Part shown: piece after piece, positions 38,493 to 50,415 of the stretch | Position numbering within the stretch: the stretch's first letter is position 1 | Layout of the letters: the number at the start of each line of letters is the position of its first letter | DNA from: Tardiphaga sp. | GTDB lineage: Bacteria; Pseudomonadota; Alphaproteobacteria; Rhizobiales; Xanthobacteraceae | Length of the DNA: 64,000 nt | NCBI GenBank assembly: GCA_030147505.1 | Contig: JASBVG010000015.1 | Span: 1 to 64,000, forward strand | Direction of reading: 5' to 3' | Notes under the pieces: model-generated | The model's input: the letters and a program-made list of their open reading frames with translations, nothing else | Told to the model about the DNA's origin: nothing | Database searches by the model: none | Translations under genes and position numbers: made by a program

Positions 38493-40088
38493 CTATTCCG
38501 CCGGCACCGCTGGCGCGGTCGGCGCGTCCTGCAGCTTCATCGAATAGTAGGACGCGTTGGTTACGCCGCCGGAAGCATCGCGGGCGAAGTTGATCAGGTG
38601 ATGCGCAACCATGATGGAGGAGATCAGATATTCGATCTCCCCGCGCGCGAGGCGCCTGAAGGCGAATTTCCAGAAGGCACGCTTGTAATCGCCGAGCACG
38701 CCCACCTTCCAGAAAATGTTCCGCAGCATCACCAGGCCGAGACGGATGTTCTTCGCGGTCAGCATGGCACCGACCGGCGGCTTGATGCGGTGCGGATAGG
38801 TATGCGTGATCTGGTATTCGAAGCGCTCGAGCAGCTTCTCCGGCACATAGGCTGATCCCATGGCGCGGCGCCAGCTCTTCACGACATCTTCGTAAGGCAG
38901 CAGAAAGTCCACGTTGGAATCGCGCCCTTCGTCCTCGTTGAGGCGACCTTCCTTCTTGAGGCGATCCCACAGCGGCGTCTGCGGCAACGCCTGCAGCAGA
39001 TTGATGGTGAGCAGCGGGATCTGCGAGGTCTCGACGAAGTCGAGCAGATGCTGGCCGGTTTCCGGCTTGTCGGTGTCGAGGCCGAGAATGATGCCCGACA
39101 CCACTTCCATGCCAAAACTGTTCAGCGTGTGGATCGCTTCCATGATGGGAACCATCATGTTGTGATCCTTCTTCATCGCCTTCAGCGCGACGGGATCTGG
39201 CGTCTCAATGCCGCAGAAGATGGTGCCGAACCAGGCGTCCTTCATCAACGCCAGAATCTCCGGCCGCTTGGCGATGTTCAGCGTCGCCTCGCAGGACAGG
39301 CGCAGCACATAGCCGGTCTTCTTCTGCCATTCGACCAGATGCGGCAGCAGATCGAGTGCGGCCTTGCGATTGCCGATGAAATTGTCATCAACGAAGTAGA
39401 CGGAGCCGTTGATGCCGCATTCCAGCAGCTTGTCGAGCTCGGCGGTGATCTGATGCGGCGTCTTGATGCGCGGATTGCGGCCATAGAGGCCCGGGATGTC
39501 GCAGAATTCGCACTGATAGGGACAGCCCGAGGAATACTGGATGCTGCCGAGAAAATAGCGCGGGATATCCGCCAACTCATAGGCCGGGATCGGAAAGTGG
39601 TGCATATCGAGGCGATCGGCCGTCTTCAGCACAACCTGACGCGACGGACGCCTGGTGTCGCTTTCCAGGATGTCGATCAACTGGTCGGTGGCATCGCCGA
39701 GTTCACCGAGATGCAGGTAGTCGAAGGCCGGATAGTAATCCGGGCAGGATGACACCGACGGACCGCCGATGGCGACCGGCAGATCGTAGGAATGTGCGCG
39801 GTGGCAGATGTCATTCATCTGCGCGCGCTGGATATGCATGCCGCTGACGAGCACGGCCTCGGCCCAGAGGAAATCGTTGGGCGTGGCGGTTCGAATATTT
39901 TCGTCGACGAACCGGACTTCCCAATTCTCCGGCATATAGGCCGCGATCAGGAGAAGCCCCTGCGGGGGCATGAAAGCCTGAACGCCATCCGTCAAGGGAT
40001 AGGAATATTCGAACGTGCCGAATGATGAGGTATATCGCGGGAAGACGCACAGGATGCGCCGAACCGTCTGCCTGCCCTCAGCTCTCAT
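38493..40088 (-). CDS. hpnP: hopanoid C-2 methylase HpnP (B12-binding radical SAM)
   Basis: Methylates hopanoids at C-2, giving 2-methylhopanoids. 531 aa with an N-terminal B12-binding domain ([21 protein letters not shown] to [10 protein letters not shown], residues 11-160) and a radical SAM core with the cluster motif [19 protein letters not shown] (Cys-x3-Cys-x2-Cys) near 195. A C-terminal DUF4070-like region follows. Length, [15 protein letters not shown] and [13 protein letters not shown] match HpnP better than the related HpnJ. GAGG lies 8 bases before ATG 40088. It sits between eutB and eutC and has its own EcfG-type promoter. Confidence 0.87.
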   Translation of the reverse strand: MRAEGRQTVRRILCVFPRYTSSFGTFEYSYPLTDGVQAFMPPQGLLLIAAYMPENWEVRFVDENIRTATPNDFLWAEAVLVSGMHIQRAQMNDICHRAHSYDLPVAIGGPSVSSCPDYYPAFDYLHLGELGDATDQLIDILESDTRRPSRQVVLKTADRLDMHHFPIPAYELADIPRYFLGSIQYSSGCPYQCEFCDIPGLYGRNPRIKTPHQITAELDKLLECGINGSVYFVDDNFIGNRKAALDLLPHLVEWQKKTGYVLRLSCEATLNIAKRPEILALMKDAWFGTIFCGIETPDPVALKAMKKDHNMMVPIMEAIHTLNSFGMEVVSGIILGLDTDKPETGQHLLDFVETSQIPLLTINLLQALPQTPLWDRLKKEGRLNEDEGRDSNVDFLLPYEDVVKSWRRAMGSAYVPEKLLERFEYQITHTYPHRIKPPVGAMLTAKNIRLGLVMLRNIFWKVGVLGDYKRAFWKFAFRRLARGEIEYLISSIMVAHHLINFARDASGGVTNASYYSMKLQDAPTAPAVPAE

Positions 40089-40137
40089 TAAAAAACCTCT
40101 GCGAATGCATCAGCGGTCCCCTCGCTGAACCCGTAAT

Positions 40138-40162
40138 AACGTCGCTGAGATAAAACCGTTCC
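40138..40162 (-). promoter_or_regulatory. EcfG-type general stress promoter upstream of hpnP
   Basis: On the minus strand GGAAC (40162-40158), 16 bases, CGTT (40141-40138): exact EcfG consensus with optimal spacing. It lies in the 184-base gap between eutB and hpnP, about 50 bases before the hpnP ATG. Published work on Rhodopseudomonas links hpnP transcription to EcfG, which agrees with this site. Confidence 0.85.
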
Positions 40163-40272
40163 ACTCCATTCGAATGCGTCGGCCAAATCTAATCACGTGC
40201 GGTGAATCTGGGCCAGAATTTCTTCAACATTGTGACGGATGGTGACGTGGACGTGATGGGGTCAGCTCCACA

Positions 40273-41655
40273 TCACGCAATCAGCCTCGCTGCGAAATCC
40301 GGCAGCAGATCGCCGTGGTCGCGGATGCGCAGATCGCCATCGGCGATCCCCGCCTGCACCAGCCATGCGTCGAATTCGGGCGCTCGCTTGAGGCCGAACA
40401 GATCGCGCAGATAGAGCGCATCGTGGAACGACGTCGACTGGTAATTCAGCATGACATCGTCGGCGCCGGGCACGCCCATGATGAAATTGACGCCGGCCGC
40501 GGCGAGCAAGGTCAGGAGATTGTCCATGTCGTCCTGATCGGCTTCGGCATGGTTAGTGTAACAGACGTCGACGCCAAGCGGCAGGCCGAGCAGCTTGCCG
40601 CAGAAGTGATCCTCCAGCCCGGCGCGGATGATCTCCTTGCCGTCATAGAGATATTCAGGACCGATGAAGCCGACCACGCTGTTCACCAGCAGCGGCGAGA
40701 ATGCCCGCGCCACCGCATAGGCCCGCGCTTCAAGGGTCTGCTGATCGACACCGTGATGGGCATCGGCCGACAAGGCCGAGCCCTGCCCGGTCTCGAAATA
40801 CATCACATTGTCGCCGATCGTGCCGCGCTTAAGCGACAGGCCGGCCGCATGCGCCTGCCTCAGCAGTGCGAGATCGATGCCAAAACTTTTATTCGCGGCT
40901 TCGGTCCCGGCGATGGACTGGAACACCAGATCGACCGGCGCGCCCTGCGCGATCAGATCGATCGAGGTGGTGACATGGGTTAGCACGCAGCTCTGCGTCG
41001 GGATGCCAAGCTTGACGATGACGTCATCGAGCATCCGCACCAGTTGTCCCAGCACGGCAGGATCGTCGCTGGCCGGATTGATCCCGATACAGGCATCGCC
41101 GGCGCCGAGCATCAGGCCGTCGAGTACCGAAGCCGCGATACCTCTGATGTCGTCGAACGGATGATTCGGCTGAAGGCGCACGCTCATGCGACCGCGCAGA
41201 CCGATCGTATTGCGGAAACGGGTGACGACTTCGCACTTCTTCGCCACCAGAATGAGGTCCTGATTGCGCATCAGCTTTGACACTGCGGCGACCATTTCCG
41301 GTGTTAGGCCAAGCGCGAACGCTTTCAGCGTTTCGGGTGTTGCAGCATCCGACAACAGCCAATCGCGGAAGCCGCCGACGGTGAGCGAGGCGATCGGCGC
41401 AAAAGCCGCAGCGTCATGCGTATCGACGACAAGGCGCGTGACTTCGTCGTTCTCATAGGGAATGACGGTTTCGTTCAGGAATTGCCGGAGCGGCAGATCG
41501 GCCAGCGCCATCCGCGCGGCAATCATCTGCTCGGCCGTCTCGGCCGCGATGCCGGCGAGGCAATCGCCGGAACGCGGAGGTGTGGCCTTGGCGAGCAGAT
41601 CGCGCAGGTTCGCGAAGGTGTAGGTCGTGCTATCGATGGTGTGGCGATAGGTCAT
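40273..41655 (-). CDS. eutB: ethanolamine ammonia-lyase large subunit
   Basis: Catalytic large subunit of the B12-dependent ethanolamine ammonia-lyase. 460 aa; AASLTVGGFRDWLLSDAATPE, LRGRMSVRLQPNHPFDDIRGI, GDACIGINPASDD and GQGSALSADAHHGVDQQTLEARAY are family segments holding substrate and cofactor residues. The open frame reaches 41727, inside the uxaA-like gene; ATG 41655 (MTYRHTIDSTTYTFANLRDLL) gives the normal N-terminus. Its partner eutC is 1.8 kb downstream beyond hpnP. No microcompartment genes are nearby, which fits the simple eutBC form of alphaproteobacteria. Confidence 0.95.
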   Translation of the reverse strand: MTYRHTIDSTTYTFANLRDLLAKATPPRSGDCLAGIAAETAEQMIAARMALADLPLRQFLNETVIPYENDEVTRLVVDTHDAAAFAPIASLTVGGFRDWLLSDAATPETLKAFALGLTPEMVAAVSKLMRNQDLILVAKKCEVVTRFRNTIGLRGRMSVRLQPNHPFDDIRGIAASVLDGLMLGAGDACIGINPASDDPAVLGQLVRMLDDVIVKLGIPTQSCVLTHVTTSIDLIAQGAPVDLVFQSIAGTEAANKSFGIDLALLRQAHAAGLSLKRGTIGDNVMYFETGQGSALSADAHHGVDQQTLEARAYAVARAFSPLLVNSVVGFIGPEYLYDGKEIIRAGLEDHFCGKLLGLPLGVDVCYTNHAEADQDDMDNLLTLLAAAGVNFIMGVPGADDVMLNYQSTSFHDALYLRDLFGLKRAPEFDAWLVQAGIADGDLRIRDHGDLLPDFAARLIA

Positions 41656-41702
41656 GCCGCTATCCTTGGTCATGCCCATCGCCCTGTCCACCGGCGAACA
41701 CG

Positions 41703-43226
41703 TTACATCGTTGCGCCCAGCACCCATGGCGCGAATTCGGCGCTGCCGACATCGAAACCTTCACTCTTGGTGCGCTGGCCTGACGCGGTGGCGAGCATCA
41801 ATTCGAAGATGCGCTGGCCGCATTGCTGCACGGTCTCATCGCCATCGAGAACGGTGCCGCAATTGATATCCATGTCATCTTCCATGCGTCTGAACATCGG
41901 CGTGTTGGTCGCCAGCTTGATCGACGGCGCGGGCTTGCAGCCGAACACGCTGCCGCGGCCAGTGGTGAAGCACACTATATTGGCGCCGCCGGCGACCTGC
42001 CCTGTCGCTGCGACGGGGTCGTAGCCAGGCGTGTCCATAAAGACAAAACCCTTCCGGGTGATGGCTTCGGCGTAATTGAGGACATCGACGAGATTGGTCG
42101 AGCCGGCCTTGGCCATGGCGCCGAGCGACTTTTCGAGGATCGTCGTCAGGCCGCCGGCCTTGTTGCCGGGCGACGGATTGGCGTTCATCTCTGCGCCTTC
42201 CCGTTCGCAATATTTTTCCCACCAGCGCATCAGCCCGACGAGTTTTTCGCCGACCTCGCGCGAGACGGCGCGGCGCGTAAGCAGATGTTCGGCGCCGTAG
42301 GTCTCCGGCGTTTCGGACAGCACCACGGTGCCGCCATGGCGAACGAGCAAGTCACTCGCGGCGCCGAGCGCAGGGTTGGCGGAGATACCGGAATAGCCAT
42401 CGGAACCGCCGCATTGGAGCGCGACGGTGAGTTCGCTGGCGGAGACTTCCTCGCGCGTCACCCTGTTGGAATCAGCGAGCGCTTCCTTGACGAAGGCGAT
42501 GCCCGCTTCCGTCGTCTTGCGGGTGCCGCCGATCTCCTGGATCTGCATTTCGCGCAGGCGGCCGGCGAGTTTCTGCTCCTGCATCAGGCCGCCAATCTGG
42601 TTGATCTCGCAGCCGAGGCCGAGCACGACGACATGCGAGAAATTGACGTGGCGCGCATAGCCGCCGAGGGTGCGGCGAAGCAGCGTCAGCGGCTCGTCCT
42701 GCGTCATGCCGCAGCCGGTCTTGTGCGTCAGCGCGACGACGCCATCGACATTGGGATAATCGGCCAGCGGATCGTGACCGCTGAAAGGATTTCGCTTGAA
42801 CACGTCGGCGACCAGGCTCGCCACATGGGCGCTGCAATTCACCGAGGTGAGCAGGCCGATATAGTTCCGCGTGGCGACGCGGCCGTCGCTGCGCCTGATG
42901 CCCATGAAGGTCGCGGGCAGCTCGACATTCGGCGTCGGCTTTACATCGACGCCATAGGCATAGTCGCGATCGAAATCGCCCATGCCGCAATTCTGGGTGT
43001 GAACATGCTGGCCGGGCACAATCGGCTGCGTCGCGAAGCCGATGATCTGGCCGTAGCGATGGATCGGTTCGTTCACGGCAATGGGCCGGATCGCGACCTT
43101 GTGGCCGGCGGGAATGCGTTCCGACGTGATGACGCCCCTGGCGACCTCAACGCCCGGCAGCAGCATGGTGCGCGCAATCAGCACGGCGTCGTCGGGATGC
43201 AGGCGGATGACGGGGGACGGAGCCAT
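41703..43226 (-). CDS. UxaA family hydrolyase (altronate dehydratase-like)
   Basis: 507-aa lyase with an N-terminal SAF domain (about residues 1-95, DDAVLIARTMLLPGVEVARGV) fused to the altronate/galactarate dehydratase core. Core motifs are TGCGMTQDEPL, NFSHVVVLGLGCEINQI, LQCGGSDGYSGISANPALG and TGRGSVFGCKPAPSIKLATN; the Cys residues may bind iron. It would dehydrate a sugar acid such as altronate or galactarate. Its 3' end stops 47 bases before the eutB start on the same strand. Whether the two share function is doubtful. Confidence 0.9.
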   Translation of the reverse strand: MAPSPVIRLHPDDAVLIARTMLLPGVEVARGVITSERIPAGHKVAIRPIAVNEPIHRYGQIIGFATQPIVPGQHVHTQNCGMGDFDRDYAYGVDVKPTPNVELPATFMGIRRSDGRVATRNYIGLLTSVNCSAHVASLVADVFKRNPFSGHDPLADYPNVDGVVALTHKTGCGMTQDEPLTLLRRTLGGYARHVNFSHVVVLGLGCEINQIGGLMQEQKLAGRLREMQIQEIGGTRKTTEAGIAFVKEALADSNRVTREEVSASELTVALQCGGSDGYSGISANPALGAASDLLVRHGGTVVLSETPETYGAEHLLTRRAVSREVGEKLVGLMRWWEKYCEREGAEMNANPSPGNKAGGLTTILEKSLGAMAKAGSTNLVDVLNYAEAITRKGFVFMDTPGYDPVAATGQVAGGANIVCFTTGRGSVFGCKPAPSIKLATNTPMFRRMEDDMDINCGTVLDGDETVQQCGQRIFELMLATASGQRTKSEGFDVGSAEFAPWVLGATM

Positions 43227-43311
43227 CGAATTTCCTCGCGCAGGCTTTTGTTTGGAATGAGTCTAGCCTGTGAGCCGGAAGATGGGTAGAGCGAAGCGAA
43301 AGCAGAGCGGC

Positions 43312-43485
43312 GCTCTTCTCCCTCCCCCAAGCCGCGCAGCGGGGAGGGTGGCATGAGGCGAGCGTTCAGCGAGCCTCATGACGGGTGGGGTTTCTCCCCG
43401 CGGAAGGACGTCACGTGGTGAGACACCCCACCCGGCGCTCCGTACCACCCTCCCCATTCGCTTCGCTCCGGGGAGGGAGACCACA
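43312..43485. repeat. long palindromic repeat (CTCCCTCCCC ... GGGGAGGGAG), left copy
   Basis: Begins CTCCCTCCCCCAAGCCGCGC and ends CATTCGCTTCGCTCCGGGGA plus GGGAG, so its ends are inverted. Inside are GAGGCGAGCGTTCAGCGAGCCTC, GACGGGTGGGG, and CACGTGGTGAGACACCCCACC. A second copy in the same orientation lies at 44107-44309. Confidence 0.85.
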
Positions 43486-44106
43486 CACATCGGCGCGTCG
43501 CTTCCGATCAACCTGTCAAACAGCCACATGATTCCCACGAACACACGTCCGCATTCCCGCGACGCTGACGCGCCCGGGGTGTGAGCATTCCCACCTCGCC
43601 CTCTTGGGAAGAGGGCGTGCGGAACGCCGGGTGCCCGATGCACCCTTGGTGCCTGATGCCGATGCGGTACTCCGCAAGGGAAGCATCAGGACGTTCGGAA
43701 TGATCGAGCATTGAAGTGCCCGACGTTCCGCACGCGGTGTTCGGCTTGCTCGCGCCGCCGGGGTCGACGACCCTTTTGGACCCCTTTCCTTTGCCCAAGG
43801 CGATGGGCCGGGACAGAGCACTTGGGCCAGACGCCGCAGAGGGGGTCGTCCGTCGTGCGTTTCCCGGTGTCGGTCCATCCGAAGGTGAGCCGTCTCCGAG
43901 CCGGTGGCAGGTCTGGCAAGGGTCCGTCCCGCCCGCAGGCGAACGTCTTCCGGGCACCGCGCGACGCCCCAACCTTGGCGCCCACCGCATCCAGCCCCGC
44001 GAACGTGACGATCGCGCTCGCCCCTCTCATCGGGGCCGGACAGGACGGAACATAGTCCTTTATGGAATTTCGTCAAGAATAAAATAGGAAATATTTCTCG
44101 TATACT
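43486..44106. other. structured, non-coding-looking 620-base block between two repeats
   Basis: GC-rich block with many perfect inverted repeats and no convincing gene. CGCCCTCTT-GGG-AAGAGGGCG is at 43597-43617. An outer 10-bp stem, GTGCGGAACG (43617-43626) with CGTTCCGCAC (43724-43733), encloses two arms: GGGTGC/GCACCC (43629-43645), and CCTGATGC/GCATCAGG (43652-43659 with 43683-43690) capped by TGCGG/CCGCA. Further right are GGGGTC/GACCCC, GACGACCC/GGGTCGTC and CCCAAG/CTTGGG pairings. The last 50 bases are AT-rich. Open frames here are Arg/Pro-rich and unlike proteins. Confidence 0.6.
43617..43733. ncRNA. candidate branched structured RNA (or DNA cruciform element)
   Basis: A 117-base unit closed by a perfect 10-bp stem contains two independent perfect arms and a capped inner hairpin, a three-way-junction-like plan. 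Strand cannot be decided because the pairings hold on both. No promoter or T-rich terminator is obvious. Prediction from sequence only. Confidence 0.35.
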
Positions 44107-44309
44107 TCTCCCTCCCTCAAGCGGCGCAGCCGCGCCGTGGAGAGGGTGGATCAAAGCGAGCGTTCAGCGAGCTTTGAGACGGGTGGGGTCTCTCCCCACC
44201 CGTCTGACGTCACGTGGTGCACCCCACCCGGCTTCGCTCTTCGAGCTTCGCCGAGGCAAGCCCGGCGCTACGCGCCACCCTCCCCATTCGCTTCGCTCCG
44301 GGGAGGGAA
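44107..44309. repeat. long palindromic repeat (CTCCCTCCCT ... GGGGAGGGAA), right copy
   Basis: Same orientation and order of blocks as the copy at 43312: GAGCGTTCAGCGAGC, GACGGGTGGGGT, ACGTCACGTGGTG, CACCCGGC and CATTCGCTTCGCTCCGGGGA. It carries an extra segment of about 30 bases (CTTCGCTCTTCGAGCTTCGC) missing from the left copy. Confidence 0.85.
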
Positions 44310-44337
44310 ATCATCAGCGGCGGGAGTTTGATCATCC

Positions 44338-44705
44338 TCAATTCCTGAACTTCGCCTGCCCCGACTTTCCTTCCGCCGTCTTCAGCGTGATGCTCACCGA
44401 CGCGCCCTTCGCGAGGTCGGCCTTGGCTTCTCCCTTGAGCGTGTGCCCCGATGCCGTCAGTGGCAACGTCTCGCGCTCGCTGCCTGCGATGAGAAGTGCG
44501 GAGGCCGAATAGCCCGCTGTCGATACCGCCTTGTTGGCCTCGTCGAGAACATGGAAGGTCAGCGTCTTTCCCGACACGGTCATCTCCACATGCACGCCGG
44601 CGACATCTTCCATCGGGCCGCCATTCGGCCCCTTCTGATGGACGTGTTGCGCCATCGCCGGAGCGGCGAACAGCAGCGTGGATGCGACAAGCAGGATCTT
44701 CTTCA

Positions 44706-44706
<1 letters not shown>
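44338..44706 (-). CDS. small periplasmic protein of the metal efflux operon
   Basis: 122-aa exported protein with signal peptide MKKILLVASTLLFAAPAMAQ. The mature N-terminus begins HVHQKGPNGGPMEDVAGVHVEM, with three His near the start that could bind metal. The rest is a small beta-rich domain. Its ATG overlaps the czcA stop by one base (TGATG), so it is translated with the RND pump. Probably a metal-binding helper for the CzcCBA system; I know of no named family. Confidence 0.82.
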
Positions 44707-48083
<3,377 letters not shown>

Positions 48084-48113
48084 TCACAGGCCCACGAGCG
48101 TTCTGTAACCTGT

Positions 48114-49088
48114 TCAATGATCATGCGCCGCCTCCGACTTGCCGAGTTCGGCTTTCACGACAAAGCTGTTCTTGGCGGCATAGCGATCGCCATCCATCAG
48201 GCCGAACACGATCTCGACATTCTCGAAATCGCGTTCGCCGATCTCGACCTCGCGGGCTTCGAACCGCTCGCCATTGCGGACGAACACCACATTGCGGTTC
48301 TCGACCGTCTGCAGCGCCGTGCCCTTCACGGCAATCGGGACCTGCTTGGCTGACAGGACCAGCCGAGCCGACACGAACAGGCCGGTGCGCAGGCGCATGC
48401 CCTCATTCGCAACCACGGCGCGGACCAGTGCGCTTTGCGTGTCGCTGCTGCCGACAGGCGACACATAGGAGAGCTGCGCCTCGATCGGTGCGCCGCCGTC
48501 GCCGACATCGATCTGCACGGTGTCGCCGATCCGCACCCGCGGCAGATCGCGGCGATAGACGGAAAGATCCACCCATACGGTAGAGATATCGGCAACGATG
48601 AAGGCCGGCTTCTGCTCCGACGCGTATTCACCGAGCGAGATCTGGCGATCGATCACCGTGCCGGAGATCGGCGCGCGCATTTCGTAGACGGTCAAGCTCT
48701 GATTGCTCTCGATCTTCGCCAGCAGTTCGCCCTTCTCCACGGTATCGCCGATGCGCTTCCTGATCTCGCGCACCACGCCGGGGAAACGCGGCGTGACCTG
48801 CACCAGCGCTTCCTGGTTCGGCTGCAGGATGCCGTTGAGGATGATGGAATTGCGCAATGTGCCCGGCGCAGCAGTCAGGATCTCGATGCCGGCCGCCGCG
48901 ACCTTGGAATCGGGCATCCGGACGACGCCCTCCTCCGCGTGCCCCTTATCGCCATGGCCTTTGTCGCCATGGCCTTTGTCGGCGGTTTTGGCGGCCGGCG
49001 CGGCGTTGCTGCCCGGCGCGTTGATATAGACGCCGGCGCCGACCGCGATCGCCGCGGCGGCCAGCAGCATCATGATTGGCTTGTTCAT
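48114..49088 (-). CDS. czcB: periplasmic adaptor (membrane fusion protein), CzcB type
   Basis: Links the inner-membrane pump with the outer-membrane channel. 324 aa; one N-terminal membrane anchor (MLLAAAAIAVGAGVYI), then a His-rich stretch AKTADKGHGDKGHGDKGHAE with His40, His45 and His50, which could pick up metal. The alpha-hairpin/lipoyl segment IGDTVEKGELLAKIESNQSL and barrel domains follow. The His stretch comes from a 15-base direct repeat (two copies), a likely source of length variation. Its ATG overlaps the czcC stop as ATGA. Confidence 0.92.
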   Translation of the reverse strand: MNKPIMMLLAAAAIAVGAGVYINAPGSNAAPAAKTADKGHGDKGHGDKGHAEEGVVRMPDSKVAAAGIEILTAAPGTLRNSIILNGILQPNQEALVQVTPRFPGVVREIRKRIGDTVEKGELLAKIESNQSLTVYEMRAPISGTVIDRQISLGEYASEQKPAFIVADISTVWVDLSVYRRDLPRVRIGDTVQIDVGDGGAPIEAQLSYVSPVGSSDTQSALVRAVVANEGMRLRTGLFVSARLVLSAKQVPIAVKGTALQTVENRNVVFVRNGERFEAREVEIGERDFENVEIVFGLMDGDRYAAKNSFVVKAELGKSEAAHDH

Positions 49089-50356
49089 CGTGCGCTCCCC
49101 CGCGCCAGTGCAAACGGATTGCCGACCAGCCCTTCGATGGTGGCGACGGCGACATGGAAATTCTGCTGGGCTTCCTGCTCACGCAGGCGCGCCTGAGAGA
49201 GGCTGGCTTGGGCGTCGAGGACTTCGAGCAGCGAATAGCGCCCCTGCCCGTAGCCTTCGGAGATCGCCGCTGTCGCATCGCGCGCTTTCGGAATGCCGGA
49301 TTCGCGCAGGATGGCGAGTTCGCGCAGCGAGCCCTGCAGCGTGTCATAGGCGCGGCCGGCGACGACGATCAGCGTGTTGCGATTGGCCTGACGTTCGGCC
49401 GCCGTCTTGGCGAGACTCTCCTGCGCGGAAAGGATGTTGCCCTGGTTCTGGTCGAAGATCGGGATCGGCACGGACACCGCGAGGCGCAACGCATTGTCGC
49501 CGCTGTCGTGGAAGCGACGATAGCCGGCGGAAACAGTGACGTCGGGATAGGGCTTCAAGCGCGCCAGCAGCAATTGCGCATTGCGCTGGGCGAAGATCGC
49601 CTTCCAGCGCACCAGTTGCGGATTGGCATCGATGGCGGCGATCACGGCCTGAAAGGCCGGCGGTCGGCCCGTGACGTCGAGTCGCCCGGATACAACGGAG
49701 AACTTCGGCGCGGTGTCACCCATCAGGATCGCGAGTTCGCGGCGCGCGGAGGCGAGTGTCGCCTTGGTACGCTCGCGATCGGCTTTCACCAGAGCGGACG
49801 CGACATCCGCGCGGCCGGTCTCGGCGACGGAGGACGCACCGGCCTCGACCCGGCGCTGCAGCAGCGGCGAGATCCGGTCGATGGCCTCGACCTGTTCATT
49901 GAGGATCTCGATCCGGCGCTGCAGGCCCAGCACGTTGAGAAACGCGATCGCCGTCTCCGACAGCACTTCCAGCCGCACGGCCTGCCGCTCGATACCCGCC
50001 GCGTCCAGCCCCGCCTGACCGGCAGCGATTCGCGCGTCACGCTTGCCCCAGAGTTCGAACATCTGGCTGATCTGCAGCGTGGAGTCCGCCGAGCGGGTGC
50101 CGCGATAGGCGCCCGAACCGAGTGCACCGTCGATCTCGTAGGAGATTTCCGGATTGATCAGCGCGCCGGACTGGATGCGCTGGCCGCGTGCGATGCCGAT
50201 GTCACGCTCGGCGGCGGTGAGACGCGGACTAGCGGCAAGCGCACGCTGCAGCGCGGCTCCCATGGTGAGGGTTTGCGAATGAGCCATCCCCGCCGGCAAC
50301 AATGCGGCGAGCAGCGCAACCGCGCACGCGAAGCGCGTGGCGTATGTCGAGAACAT
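49085..50356 (-). CDS. czcC: outer-membrane channel, TolC/CzcC type
   Basis: 423-aa outer membrane factor of the tripartite pump. Signal peptide at about 1-27 (FACAVALLAALLPAGMAHSQ), then two OEP domains rich in Ala/Arg/Leu helices (MGAALQRALAASPRLTAAERDIGIARGQRIQSGALINPEISYE). The beta-barrel strands are not obvious by eye. First structural gene of czcC-czcB-czcA; preceded by a small Cys/His protein gene on the same strand. Confidence 0.92.
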   Translation of the reverse strand: MFSTYATRFACAVALLAALLPAGMAHSQTLTMGAALQRALAASPRLTAAERDIGIARGQRIQSGALINPEISYEIDGALGSGAYRGTRSADSTLQISQMFELWGKRDARIAAGQAGLDAAGIERQAVRLEVLSETAIAFLNVLGLQRRIEILNEQVEAIDRISPLLQRRVEAGASSVAETGRADVASALVKADRERTKATLASARRELAILMGDTAPKFSVVSGRLDVTGRPPAFQAVIAAIDANPQLVRWKAIFAQRNAQLLLARLKPYPDVTVSAGYRRFHDSGDNALRLAVSVPIPIFDQNQGNILSAQESLAKTAAERQANRNTLIVVAGRAYDTLQGSLRELAILRESGIPKARDATAAISEGYGQGRYSLLEVLDAQASLSQARLREQEAQQNFHVAVATIEGLVGNPFALARGSAR

Positions 50357-50415
50357 GATGGAGACCTGACCGATAACGGAATCAGGGCGCTACGCGCCCG
50401 GCGATGACGTTCAGA

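Noticed and set aside
38493-40088. Alternative identity HpnJ for the B12 radical SAM gene
   Set aside because: N-terminal and core sequence and the eut/EcfG context fit the C-2 methylase HpnP; HpnJ would be expected with hpnI and hpnK, which are absent here.
42472-42990. 172-codon frame within the altronate dehydratase-like gene
   Set aside because: Alternative frame of a well-supported gene; Arg/Ala/Asp-rich with no features.
43516-44154. Open frames of 110-210 codons on both strands in the repeat-flanked block
   Set aside because: Compositions are dominated by Arg, Pro, Gly and Ser, they overlap each other in several frames, lack ribosome sites and run through perfect inverted repeats. 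Better explained as non-coding.
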